Shown in pieces: positions 56,524 to 64,000 of a stretch of DNA of 64,000 nucleotides. The DNA lies in the NCBI RefSeq assembly GCF_003352065.1, contig NZ_CP025803.1, positions 620,001 through 684,000 of the forward strand. The letters are read 5' to 3'. This DNA is from Sulfitobacter sp. SK011 (lineage in GTDB: Bacteria; Pseudomonadota; Alphaproteobacteria; Rhodobacterales; Rhodobacteraceae). Positions within the stretch are counted from its first letter, which is position 1, and the number at the start of each line of letters is the position of its first letter. Made by a program: the position numbers and the translations under genes. The notes beneath the pieces were generated by a model that was not told the origin of the DNA, searched no databases, and worked only from the letters and a program-made list of their open reading frames with translations.

Positions 56524-59093
56524 TTTCCCGTCGCACATTCCTGAAGTGGGGCAGCGCCGCACCGATCCTCATGACTGCATCAGGTGCGGCCATTGGCGCG
56601 ACATCAGTGACACAAAACACGGTTTTGGTCATGGACGGAGTTGGCCCGGACACGGATGCAGAGCGATTGGCAATCGTTCTTAATACGTTTGCCAAGGCTG
56701 GCGTGCCGCTGACCTGTTTGATTGAGGTGCCAAAGAACAAGACGGACCGGCTCCATTCTCAAGGTCTCGTTGCAAGCGCGCTGCGCACGCATCTTCAAAA
56801 GCTTCCGGGCCTTTTTGAGGTTGTGCCAGTTGCAAAGGATCTGGCCACTCTAAACCCCTACTTTCAGGCACGCGCAGCCCACCAGGCGCGGATTGATTTG
56901 GCCACCAGTATTTGGGGCGACGGCGCAGGCATTGCAAATGTCATGCATCTGCGCACCATCGCCTGTGACATGGCGAATGACCCGCTCGCTCCGTCTGGCA
57001 TACGGGCAGGTGGTTTTCGCAATGTGCTGATGCGCCCGTCTGAAACTGAAGAGGTGCGACCAGAAGCATGGGACGACGGCGTTCTGCGTATGATCGGTGG
57101 CCGCCGTGTGACACTTGGGGGTGCGAAGGGGGACGTGGGTGCTGCGCAACCGCATCGCGTTGAACAGGTGTTGTACCTGTCGGCAAAAGACTTCGCCAAT
57201 TTGCCGATTGCCAATCTGGAGGCCGCGGCCGCGCAGTTCGCGCTTGATGTCCAATCCTCAGATGGTGCGGATTGGTCTACGCCCATTCTCGGCTCAGATT
57301 TGCAATTCAGGGATGCTTACGGATACCGGCGCAACATCGGGCTGCACTTTGTGCTAGGTGAAAACGCCAACGCTGAGGATCAGGAAATTCTTGCGGGATT
57401 TCGCCAAGAACTGGCAGTGGCCGGTCTTGCGTCTAGCTTTGGCGCGCCGGCAATCGGGCACGCTGCTAAAGACGGGCAAGCAACCTACTGGATTGATGTT
57501 CAAGGCCCTGCGATATCCGACAGACCTGATCTTCCGCTTCAGCGTCTGGATGTATCCGAGCCCGTCGCTCGGCCTACCAGGACCGCGCCGATGCCTGAGA
57601 CTTATGGACTAGGCGTCGCATTGGTAGACTGGGACGATCCAAGCAACACAGGACTTGGCGCGCAGGGCCAACTTAGAGTCCCTGCCTTCTTGGTAGATGA
57701 CCCCGTCAGTATCTCTGATTTGCGCAAAGTTGATTTGGGGACAGGTGATTTTGTGATCGTGGTGTCGAACGCTGCGTTACGCACCCGCGCCCAACGCAAT
57801 ATGATAAAGTCCACACTGCTGAATTTGTCCCAAGATGGAATAACGTCTTCTGTGTCTTTGCCGGATTATGTGCGGGCCATTGTGCCGAAAGGCGCTTACA
57901 TCTCGCACTTTCGCCGCACTGTTGCCTATGCCGCCGCGGGCCAGCCAAGGCAAAGAACTTTAAGCACGAAAGCGATAGATGCGTATTTGCAGGACGCCAA
58001 AACAGCGTGGCGATATTTTGATCGATGGACGAACAGGACGACCGGTCTGTGTCCCGCCACAATCTCTTCCCCAGAGGGTGAGCCGATCCTGCATGAGGCC
58101 GTTACCATGTGGGATGTCGGCAGCCAGATCAACGCATTGATAGCTGCGGTTGATATCGGCCTTATCACGTCTAAGCAATTTCAGGCAGCCATCAAGAAAA
58201 TCCTGCCAAATATTGCCGGGCGCAGATCACAGGGGCGCTTGTTGCCGCAAGGCTGGATTGCGACGGATCGGTTCAAATGGGGCACTAAAAATTTCGATGG
58301 CTGCGATGCAGGCCGGTTAATGGCGGCGCTCTACAATTTGGATAGCCATCCTTTGGCCCGGGATAAGTCGGCCCCTATTGTCAAGAAATGGGACCTGCGC
58401 GAAATCATCAAAGACGGGGTCATCAATTCGGTTCAGGGCGGAGAACTGGAAAGCACCTTTCGGTCCCATTGTGCGCATTACGCGGCCTGGGCGTTCCGTA
58501 CATGGGGAATTGAGGCGCTTTCCCCTTACGAGGTGTTCGTGGGCAACACAGCGGCTGATGGCAGGATGCGATTGCTTGAGGTGGCCGGCAATATTGGTCC
58601 GATGGGTGCCGAACCATTGTTGCTGGAAGCAATTGAGCTGGGCATGTCGCCCGAGTCGTCATATCTGGCCGACGTTCTCTTTGCAGCCCAGCTTGAGGAA
58701 TATGATCAAACTGGTCAACTTACCTCCGTCTCAGAGGGACCGCTTGATCGCCCACCATGGTTTACCTATCAGGGACTGCAATTTGATGCGCCGGGCAGAG
58801 TTTGGGCAACGGATACGGTTGCTGGACTGGCAGCGCATCGGTCGCCGGAATTCAGAGAGAAAAACGCAGTTGTCAGCTCAAAAGGCGCGTATTTGTGGGC
58901 GGCCTACAAAAATCACGATTATTGCGATGCCTTGGTTGAATATGTCCGCAGCAAAGCACAGACGCCTTTTGGCTTTTGCTCAAGCATTTACCGCAACACC
59001 GGGCAGGCGACATCCAACTATGCAGATATCAACACCAACGCGATTATTCTGCAGTCCATTGCGCGGATATTGAAAACCGCTGAGGGGCTATAA
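56520..59093 (+). CDS. Tat-exported DUF3131-containing protein
   Basis: An 857-aa protein with a twin-arginine signal (SRRTFLKWGS, then APILMTASGAAIGAT). Residues ~35-300 have a degenerate deacetylase-like barrel (TVLVMDGVGPDTDAERLAIV, GIRAGGFRNVLMRPS) without clear metal ligands. Residues ~478-850 match the DUF3131 toroid fold (KTAWRYFDRWTNRTTGLCPA, EAVTMWDVGSQINALIAAVD, YSSIYR-type ending CSSIYRNTGQATSNYADIN). It is translated with the GH18-CE4-GT2 protein. Periplasmic polymer modification or hydrolysis is the likely role; activity is not established for the family as far as I know. Confidence 0.8.
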   Translation: MISRRTFLKWGSAAPILMTASGAAIGATSVTQNTVLVMDGVGPDTDAERLAIVLNTFAKAGVPLTCLIEVPKNKTDRLHSQGLVASALRTHLQKLPGLFEVVPVAKDLATLNPYFQARAAHQARIDLATSIWGDGAGIANVMHLRTIACDMANDPLAPSGIRAGGFRNVLMRPSETEEVRPEAWDDGVLRMIGGRRVTLGGAKGDVGAAQPHRVEQVLYLSAKDFANLPIANLEAAAAQFALDVQSSDGADWSTPILGSDLQFRDAYGYRRNIGLHFVLGENANAEDQEILAGFRQELAVAGLASSFGAPAIGHAAKDGQATYWIDVQGPAISDRPDLPLQRLDVSEPVARPTRTAPMPETYGLGVALVDWDDPSNTGLGAQGQLRVPAFLVDDPVSISDLRKVDLGTGDFVIVVSNAALRTRAQRNMIKSTLLNLSQDGITSSVSLPDYVRAIVPKGAYISHFRRTVAYAAAGQPRQRTLSTKAIDAYLQDAKTAWRYFDRWTNRTTGLCPATISSPEGEPILHEAVTMWDVGSQINALIAAVDIGLITSKQFQAAIKKILPNIAGRRSQGRLLPQGWIATDRFKWGTKNFDGCDAGRLMAALYNLDSHPLARDKSAPIVKKWDLREIIKDGVINSVQGGELESTFRSHCAHYAAWAFRTWGIEALSPYEVFVGNTAADGRMRLLEVAGNIGPMGAEPLLLEAIELGMSPESSYLADVLFAAQLEEYDQTGQLTSVSEGPLDRPPWFTYQGLQFDAPGRVWATDTVAGLAAHRSPEFREKNAVVSSKGAYLWAAYKNHDYCDALVEYVRSKAQTPFGFCSSIYRNTGQATSNYADINTNAIILQSIARILKTAEGL

Positions 59094-59122
59094 CGCGTCG
59101 GTATGCCAGCATTTTTCAGCGG

Positions 59123-60322
59123 TCAAACCCGCGCCCGCATCATCTTTGCAAAAGGCGTGGCTGACAACCCATGCAGCAGTACTGACATTGCAACGGTCAT
59201 AGAGACACAGGCCAGCAATTCGGCTTCGCCCGGCAGATCAAATTCGTCCACGATGATAAGGGTAAACAGGATTGAGGCCAAACCGCGCGGGCCAAACCAG
59301 CCAAGAAATAATTTGTCGCGTACCGTCAAACCCGTCCCTGCAAGAGATAGAAATATGGGAGCCATCCGCACAACTGTCAGAAACAGGATCGCCAACACAA
59401 ACACTTTGGGCGTCATGTGCAACAGGCCATCCGTCAGCAAGATTGCGCCAAACACCAAAAACGCCGCCATTGTCAGAAGCTGACCGACGTCTTCCATAAA
59501 TTCTGTGATGAAATGAATGTCGTGGCGATAAGAATTACCAAAGACCATCCCGGCAACAAATGCGGAAATGAAACCGTTGCCGCCAATCTGCTCTGACATC
59601 AGGTACGCGCCAAAGGCTGTTGAAAGGAAAACGATCCCGCCCGCGGCCTCGCCCATAAGATCACGGTCTTGGGCGGCGTCCGTCAGGCGCGCCATGGCCC
59701 AACCAATAGCGATGCCGGCCAATGGCCCGACTATGATCTGCAAAACAGATGAAATGGCCAATGAACCCGTTTCTGCCTGGCCAATTTCAGCGGACACCAG
59801 CAATGCACCCAGCAGCACGAAAGGCAGTGCCAGACCATCGTTCAGCCCACTTTCCACATTAATCGTTTCGCTCAATTTCTCGGGCACATCCGGGCTTTTC
59901 AGCACCGCCTGACCCAAGGCGGCATCGGTCGGGGTGAGTACCGCAGCGGTTAATAGTGCCATCGCAAAGCCCGAGGCGGGGTTCAGCCAAAATACGATAA
60001 CTGTGCCAAGCCCAACTGTCAGTGGCATTCCAACCACCAACATGCGCGCTGGCAATACCCAGTTCTTCCGTAGCTGAGAAAACCGCACGTGGCTGGCATC
60101 CGAAAACAAAATCAGGATCAGCGTAATCTCTGCCAAAAGGCGCTTTCCTTCAGACAGCACCTCTGGATTGCCGTGACGTGTAACCGGCTCGGACAAGGCC
60201 AGACCTACCAGTGTAAAGATTAACGGAAGCGTCAAAATGCTGCGGTCAATTGCTTTGCTTAGAAGGGCGTAGAGGCCAAATGCCGCTAAAATCGTAAGTA
60301 ACAAAAGGCTGGGCGTGGTCAT
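59123..60322 (-). CDS. CPA1-type cation:proton antiporter
   Basis: A 399-aa membrane protein with about 12 hydrophobic helices. Family motifs are FTLVGLALSEPVTRHG, LLTAAVLTPTDAALGQAVL (ion-site Asp in TPTD) and ETINVESGLNDGLALPFVLL (the Asn-Asp-Gly region). GLASILFTLIIVDEF and WFGPRG near the end are NhaP-like. ATG 60322 has AAGGGAAG at good spacing. It should exchange Na+ or K+ for H+ and fits a sodium-using marine cell. It is convergent with the DUF3131 gene. Confidence 0.88.
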   Translation of the reverse strand: MTTPSLLLLTILAAFGLYALLSKAIDRSILTLPLIFTLVGLALSEPVTRHGNPEVLSEGKRLLAEITLILILFSDASHVRFSQLRKNWVLPARMLVVGMPLTVGLGTVIVFWLNPASGFAMALLTAAVLTPTDAALGQAVLKSPDVPEKLSETINVESGLNDGLALPFVLLGALLVSAEIGQAETGSLAISSVLQIIVGPLAGIAIGWAMARLTDAAQDRDLMGEAAGGIVFLSTAFGAYLMSEQIGGNGFISAFVAGMVFGNSYRHDIHFITEFMEDVGQLLTMAAFLVFGAILLTDGLLHMTPKVFVLAILFLTVVRMAPIFLSLAGTGLTVRDKLFLGWFGPRGLASILFTLIIVDEFDLPGEAELLACVSMTVAMSVLLHGLSATPFAKMMRARV

Positions 60323-60447
60323 GATCTTCCCTTGCAAACAATTGGGCGCGCAAGGTGACTATGCGGCATCGCTGCTGCCAATGCCAAGAACCGTCTGGGG
60401 AAGGAAATCATACTTGCGATACCTCCCCAACACCGCAAGCAGATGCC

Positions 60448-60496
60448 CCGCAGGCGAACCCTGCGGTGGCTATCCGGCGTTGGGGACCAACGCCGG
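60448..60496. terminator. Two tandem GC-rich hairpins after the HtrA gene
   Basis: Just past the leftward HtrA stop are CCGGCGTTGG-N3-CCAACGCCGG (60474-60496, 10-bp perfect stem) and CCGCAGG-N5-CCTGCGG (60448-60466, 7-bp stem). The left arm TCCCCAAC (60424-60431) can also pair with GTTGGGGA (60479-60486), giving an alternative long fold. No T-run follows. They probably end or stabilise the htrA transcript. Confidence 0.6.
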
Positions 60497-60512
60497 AAAT
60501 GGTGACGATTGT

Positions 60513-61625
60513 TCAGGCCGCCTTGGGTTTGAGCGCGCCGATGGTGACGTCCAATGTCTGCTCTGTCCCTTTACGCAGCACGACAATCTTGGCCGTCGCG
60601 TCGGGTGTGGTCGTTGCCACCGCCCGTGTCAGATCGCGCAGTTCCGTGATTTCAGCGTCATTGAAAGACAAGATGATATCGCCTTTTTTCAAGCCCGCCG
60701 TTGCTGCAGGGCTGTCTTCCGCAACGGCTTCGATCACGGCACCCTTGGGCGTGTCATAGCCCAGAACATTGGCGACTTCTTCGGTCATGGGGCGGATATT
60801 GACGCCCAGCCAGCCGCGCGCAATCAGGCCGTCATCAGCAAGGTCAGCAACGACCATTTGCACCAGGTCAGAAGGCACCGCAAAGCCGATCCCGACAGAC
60901 CCGCCACCTGGTGAGATGATCGCGGTGTTCACACCAATCACATCACCATTGTTATTAAAGAGCGGTCCGCCTGAATTCCCGCGATTGATTGCGGCGTCGG
61001 TCTGAATGAAGTCATCAAAAGGGCCTGCATGAATGTCACGCGACAGGGCCGAGATAATGCCGGACGTCACTGTGCCACCAAGACCAAAGGGGTTACCGAC
61101 AGCAACCACTTCATCCCCGACGCGCAACGTCTCGGATGTGCCAAATTCAACGAAAGGCAAGTCGACATCTGCCTCGATCTTCAGGACCGCGATATCGGTC
61201 ATCGGGTCGCTGCCGACCACCATGGCAACAAAACTGCGCCCATCCGCAAGCTTGACGGTGACCTCTTCAGCGCCCTCAACGACGTGATGATTGGTCACGA
61301 TCTGCCCGTCATTGGATATGATGAAACCAGAGCCAAGCCCCTGCCGAGGCATGGGCGCGCCGTCCCTACCCGGCAACATTTCTTCAAACTGCTTGCGCAG
61401 CGCATCCGGCATGTTCTGTGGCAATGTGACGTTGGCATCTTGGGCCTTTGTTGTGACTTCGATGAACACGACCGCGGGTGAAACGGCCTCAACCAGATCG
61501 GCATAGCCACCGGGGGGTACGGCGAAAGCGGCGGAAGGTGCCAATGTGAGTGCAGATGTAGATACAAGCGCCGCGCTCAGCGCCAGTGCTGCGACATGAG
61601 GTGATTTGTTAAGGAAGGATTTCAT
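60513..61625 (-). CDS. HtrA/Deg-family periplasmic serine protease
   Basis: A 370-aa exported protease with a signal peptide (residues 1-35, ending PSAAFA). The triad is His114 (VTNHHVVEGAEE), Asp144 (PMTDIAVLKIE) and Ser218 (INRGNSGGPLF). One PDZ domain follows (~265-360, GWLGVNIRPMTEEVANVLGY, KKGDIILSFNDAEI), so it resembles DegS in having a single PDZ but has a cleavable-looking signal instead of an anchor. It diverges from a two-component system with a palindrome in the gap and is probably part of an envelope-stress response. Confidence 0.92.
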   Translation of the reverse strand: MKSFLNKSPHVAALALSAALVSTSALTLAPSAAFAVPPGGYADLVEAVSPAVVFIEVTTKAQDANVTLPQNMPDALRKQFEEMLPGRDGAPMPRQGLGSGFIISNDGQIVTNHHVVEGAEEVTVKLADGRSFVAMVVGSDPMTDIAVLKIEADVDLPFVEFGTSETLRVGDEVVAVGNPFGLGGTVTSGIISALSRDIHAGPFDDFIQTDAAINRGNSGGPLFNNNGDVIGVNTAIISPGGGSVGIGFAVPSDLVQMVVADLADDGLIARGWLGVNIRPMTEEVANVLGYDTPKGAVIEAVAEDSPAATAGLKKGDIILSFNDAEITELRDLTRAVATTTPDATAKIVVLRKGTEQTLDVTIGALKPKAA

Positions 61626-61699
61626 TGAGATGCTCCTCGCATTCTGTTGTTACCCTCCCCACATGAGACCTGCGGCTTACAGCGTTCTTTGATTGGCTA

Positions 61700-61711
61700 T
61701 ACAAATTTGTA
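61700..61711. promoter_or_regulatory. Palindrome between htrA-like gene and response-regulator gene
   Basis: TACAAATTTGTA is a perfect 12-bp palindrome in the 151-bp divergent gap, 75 bp from the HtrA start and 66 bp from the regulator start. It is a candidate binding site for the adjacent OmpR-type regulator or for another dimeric factor. Confidence 0.4.
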
Positions 61712-61776
61712 AGATTGCCCCACATCGGCGGCAGGGTGGCTATATAGGGTATGTTGGAATTCAGGACCGAACCCAG

Positions 61777-62448
61777 ATGAAACTGCTTGTGATCGAAGAT
61801 GATGCGACCACCGGGGCTTATGTTGCGCGCGGATTGCGTGAAGAAGGGCATGTGGTGGATCTGGTCACCGATGGTCGGGCCGGGCTTATCGCGGCGACTG
61901 GTGGGGGACACGATGTGCTTGTCGTGGACCGGATGTTGCCCGAAGTGGATGGGCTGACTTTGCTCAAGACATTGCGGGGCGCTGGCAACCGGGTGCCAGT
62001 GCTGTTGCTAACCGCGATGGGCGATGTCGAGGATCGGATCGCTGGGCTGAACGCGGGTGCGGATGACTATCTGCTCAAACCCTTTTCTTTTGGCGAATTA
62101 TCCGCACGGGTGGCGGCGCTTGCGCGCCGACCGCAAGCTTTGGAACAACAAACAACGCTTTGCGCACGCGACCTTACGATGAACCTGATCACCCGCAAAG
62201 TGACACGCGGGAACGTTGAAATCGATCTGTTGCCCCGAGAATTCCAATTGCTGGAACATTTGCTGCGGCGAAAGGGCAGGGTGCAGACCCGTACGATGCT
62301 GCTTGAATCGGTCTGGGACCTCAGTTTTGATCCAATGACGAATGTGGTTGAAACGCACATCAGCCGGTTGCGCGCCAAGGTGGACAAACCGTTCGAGACA
62401 GAACTGATCCAGACCGTGCGCGGTGCGGGATACAGGATAATCGGATGA
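61777..62448 (+). CDS. OmpR/PhoB-family response regulator
   Basis: A 223-aa two-domain regulator. The receiver has the acidic pocket VIEDD, phospho-acceptor Asp51 (VLVVDRMLPEVDG), Thr in LLTAMGD and Lys in YLLKPF. The C-terminal winged helix is seen in LLPREFQLLEHLLRRKG and TNVVETHISRLRAKVD. ATG 61777 starts at KLLVIEDDA. It overlaps the kinase gene by 4 bp and probably regulates the divergent HtrA gene. Confidence 0.94.
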   Translation: MKLLVIEDDATTGAYVARGLREEGHVVDLVTDGRAGLIAATGGGHDVLVVDRMLPEVDGLTLLKTLRGAGNRVPVLLLTAMGDVEDRIAGLNAGADDYLLKPFSFGELSARVAALARRPQALEQQTTLCARDLTMNLITRKVTRGNVEIDLLPREFQLLEHLLRRKGRVQTRTMLLESVWDLSFDPMTNVVETHISRLRAKVDKPFETELIQTVRGAGYRIIG

Positions 62449-63788
62449 ACGCGCGGCTGTCCCAGCTATGGCGGTCAATGCCGTTGCGGCTGGCGGTTCT
62501 GATGGTGGGCTTGTTTTCAGCGGTCAGTCTGCTGAGCCTAGCGGCCAGCTATGCCGTTACCCAATCCTCGTTCGAACAGGCCATCCGCGCCGATCTCGCA
62601 CAGGATCTGGCCGGCTTCCGGGCCGCTCCAAATGCCCGCGCCGTGGCGCTTTTGGTCAAGGCGGAATCGCGCGAAACTGACCCCAACCGTCTGATACTGA
62701 GCTATGTGTCGCCCAGCGGCCAGATTTACGGCAACGGTGCCATCGCGCGCGATGACGAAGGTTTCCACATCATATCATTGGATGCAGATAGGGCCGAATA
62801 TGACGGTGCCTATCTGACCCTCACCGAACCGCTTTTTGGTGGATTGCTGACCATCGCACGCAGCCGCGCCGAGATTGCAGCACTTGGCGATGTATTTGTG
62901 AATATATTGCTGATCTCCCTTTTGCCTACAGTGCTGATTGCGCTTTCCGGCGGTCTGATCCTCGCGCGGCGCTCAAAGCGGCACGTTGAGGTCGTGGGCC
63001 GTGCGCTTGACGATATGACCTCCGGCAACCTTAGCGCGCGTGTCGAAATCGGGCCGCGCTGGTCCGACGACCTGAGACAAATCGGCGGCAAGCTGAACGA
63101 GATGGCAGGCGCGCAGGAGACCTCTGTTGCAGCGCTCAAACAAGTGTCTTTAGATATCGCTCACGACCTGAAAACCCCGATCCAGCGGGTATCTGTGCAC
63201 CTCGACGCATTGGCCCATATCACCAAGGACGGCTCGGATCAGGCCGCTTTGGTCGACAAGGCTCAGGAAGAATTGGATGGTATCGCGTCGGTCTTTCAGT
63301 CCCTTTTACAGCTTGCCCAAGTCGAAGCAGGATCACCCAAAGCGCGCTTTACACCGGTTGATTTGACCGCCTTATGCCGAACGATAGTCGAGGTGTTTGA
63401 GCCTGCAGCCGTCGAACATGGGCAAATATTGCAAAGCGATTTGGCCGAGGAGTCCCTGATTGTGACCGGTGATCGGGCGCTCTTGGGGCAAATGCTTTCT
63501 AATTTGCTGGAAAACGCAATGCGCCACACGCCGCGCGACACCACCATTACGGTCGCTCTGGACCGACATAAAGGGCGTCCACGCCTCCGCGTCACGGATA
63601 CAGGACCGGGCATTCCGCTGGATGAAAGAGACAAGGCAGTGCGTCGGCTTTACCGTCTGGATCGCAGCAGGCACACGCCGGGCAATGGACTGGGCCTAAG
63701 CTTGGTCGATGCAGTGGCAAAGCTGCACGGCGCAGAATTTGAACTGGGCGAAAATGCGCCGGGGCTAAGCGCGATTATTCTCTTCTAG
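62445..63788 (+). CDS. Membrane sensor histidine kinase
   Basis: A 447-aa kinase. Two membrane helices (~15-38 and ~150-174) flank a periplasmic sensor of ~110 residues. A HAMP linker (~175-225) leads to the dimerisation helix with His240 (LDIAHDLKTPIQR). ATPase boxes are LLENAMRHTPRD (N box), DTGPGIPLDERD (G1) and GNGLGLSLVDAVA (G2). It partners with the response regulator that overlaps its start. The stimulus is unknown; HtrA divergence suggests envelope stress. Confidence 0.94.
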   Translation: MNARLSQLWRSMPLRLAVLMVGLFSAVSLLSLAASYAVTQSSFEQAIRADLAQDLAGFRAAPNARAVALLVKAESRETDPNRLILSYVSPSGQIYGNGAIARDDEGFHIISLDADRAEYDGAYLTLTEPLFGGLLTIARSRAEIAALGDVFVNILLISLLPTVLIALSGGLILARRSKRHVEVVGRALDDMTSGNLSARVEIGPRWSDDLRQIGGKLNEMAGAQETSVAALKQVSLDIAHDLKTPIQRVSVHLDALAHITKDGSDQAALVDKAQEELDGIASVFQSLLQLAQVEAGSPKARFTPVDLTALCRTIVEVFEPAAVEHGQILQSDLAEESLIVTGDRALLGQMLSNLLENAMRHTPRDTTITVALDRHKGRPRLRVTDTGPGIPLDERDKAVRRLYRLDRSRHTPGNGLGLSLVDAVAKLHGAEFELGENAPGLSAIILF

Positions 63789-63870
63789 GTGTACGTGCGG
63801 CGTTATGCGCCTGTGCGCCCGGCGATGACGCACCATATTATACGCCAAATTAAGGTGCGAGGATTTCACC

Positions 63871-64000
63871 ATGTTTGATGGGTTCACCGCTGAGACATTG
63901 GCCCGGATGCAATTTGCATTCACCATATCGTTTCACATTATCTTCCCGGCATTTTCGATCGGGCTAGCCAGTTTCCTGGCCGTTCTGAATGCACGCTGGT
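63871..64000 (+). CDS. cydA: Cytochrome bd-type (CIO) quinol oxidase subunit I, partial
   Basis: The first 43 codons of an open frame running off the right edge, with GAGG 8 nt before ATG 63871. LARMQFAFTISFHIIFPAFS then IGLASFLAVL is the N-terminal helix of CydA/CioA, including the His that ligates haem b595 in this family. FHIIFPAFSIGLA is closer to the CIO type than to E. coli CydA. The oxidase would serve respiration at low oxygen or with cyanide or sulfide stress. The rest of the gene is outside the window. Confidence 0.85.
   Translation, partial: MFDGFTAETLARMQFAFTISFHIIFPAFSIGLASFLAVLNARW

Overview
The window looks like a chromosomal segment of a marine alphaproteobacterium, most likely a Rhodobacteraceae (Roseobacter-group) strain. 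Gene content (choline-sulfatase-like enzyme, PiT and Na/Pi transporters, inositol catabolism, FNR-type boxes), moderately high GC, many ATGA overlaps and the protein motifs all fit this. No rRNA, tRNA, CRISPR array, insertion sequence or phage gene was seen. About 50 protein genes are supported, plus small ORFs, one decayed gene and several operator-like sites.

Region by region. (1) 1-8.3 kb: a sulfate-ester locus. A leftward operon (GMC oxidoreductase, aldehyde dehydrogenase, sulfatase, ROK regulator) diverges from a GntR regulator and an enolase-superfamily enzyme. A formylglycine-generating enzyme, which activates sulfatases, closes the locus. (2) 8.6-12.4 kb: two phosphate transporters (PiT and Na/Pi-PhoU) and a small coiled-coil protein. 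(3) 12.6-20.8 kb: a tight leftward operon of an animal-type haem peroxidase, a Tat/lipobox amidohydrolase, and three exported proteases of different clans (zinc metalloprotease with PPC domain, subtilisin-like, trypsin/V8-like). I know of no described system with this composition; it is the strongest novelty candidate. (4) 21-35.2 kb: an energy and stress island. Acetate kinase diverges from carbamate kinase, which leads directly into a nine-gene N-type (Na+-translocating) ATPase operon, atpDCQRBEFAG. It is followed by an HhH DNA-binding protein, the wreck of an amino-acid permease, a Usp-like protein and a Lon-type protease. Three FNR-type palindromes sit at the promoter positions of this island, suggesting low-oxygen control.

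(5) 35.4-51.8 kb: a cupin, a sugar ABC transporter, a LacI regulator and a large inositol (cyclitol) catabolic set: iolE-like, iolD, iolC, iolB, iolJ-like and iolG-like genes, two further Gfo/Idh/MocA dehydrogenases, a phytanoyl-CoA-dioxygenase-family oxygenase and an IlvD/Edd sugar-acid dehydratase. Two near-identical palindromes lie in the two divergent promoter regions and probably bind the LacI protein. iolA is not in the window. (6) 51.8-59.1 kb: a small secreted double-psi-barrel-like protein, then a GH18-CE4-GT2 fusion and a Tat-exported DUF3131 protein, probably an exopolysaccharide synthesis pair. (7) 59.1-64 kb: a CPA1 cation/proton antiporter, an HtrA protease divergent from a two-component pair, and the start of a cytochrome bd/CIO oxidase subunit I gene cut by the window edge.

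Together the island in (4), the Na/Pi and CPA1 transporters and the terminal bd-type oxidase suggest sodium-based energetics and adaptation to low oxygen. Regions (1) and (5) are substrate-induced catabolic modules. All functions are inferred from sequence features read by eye; no database search was run.
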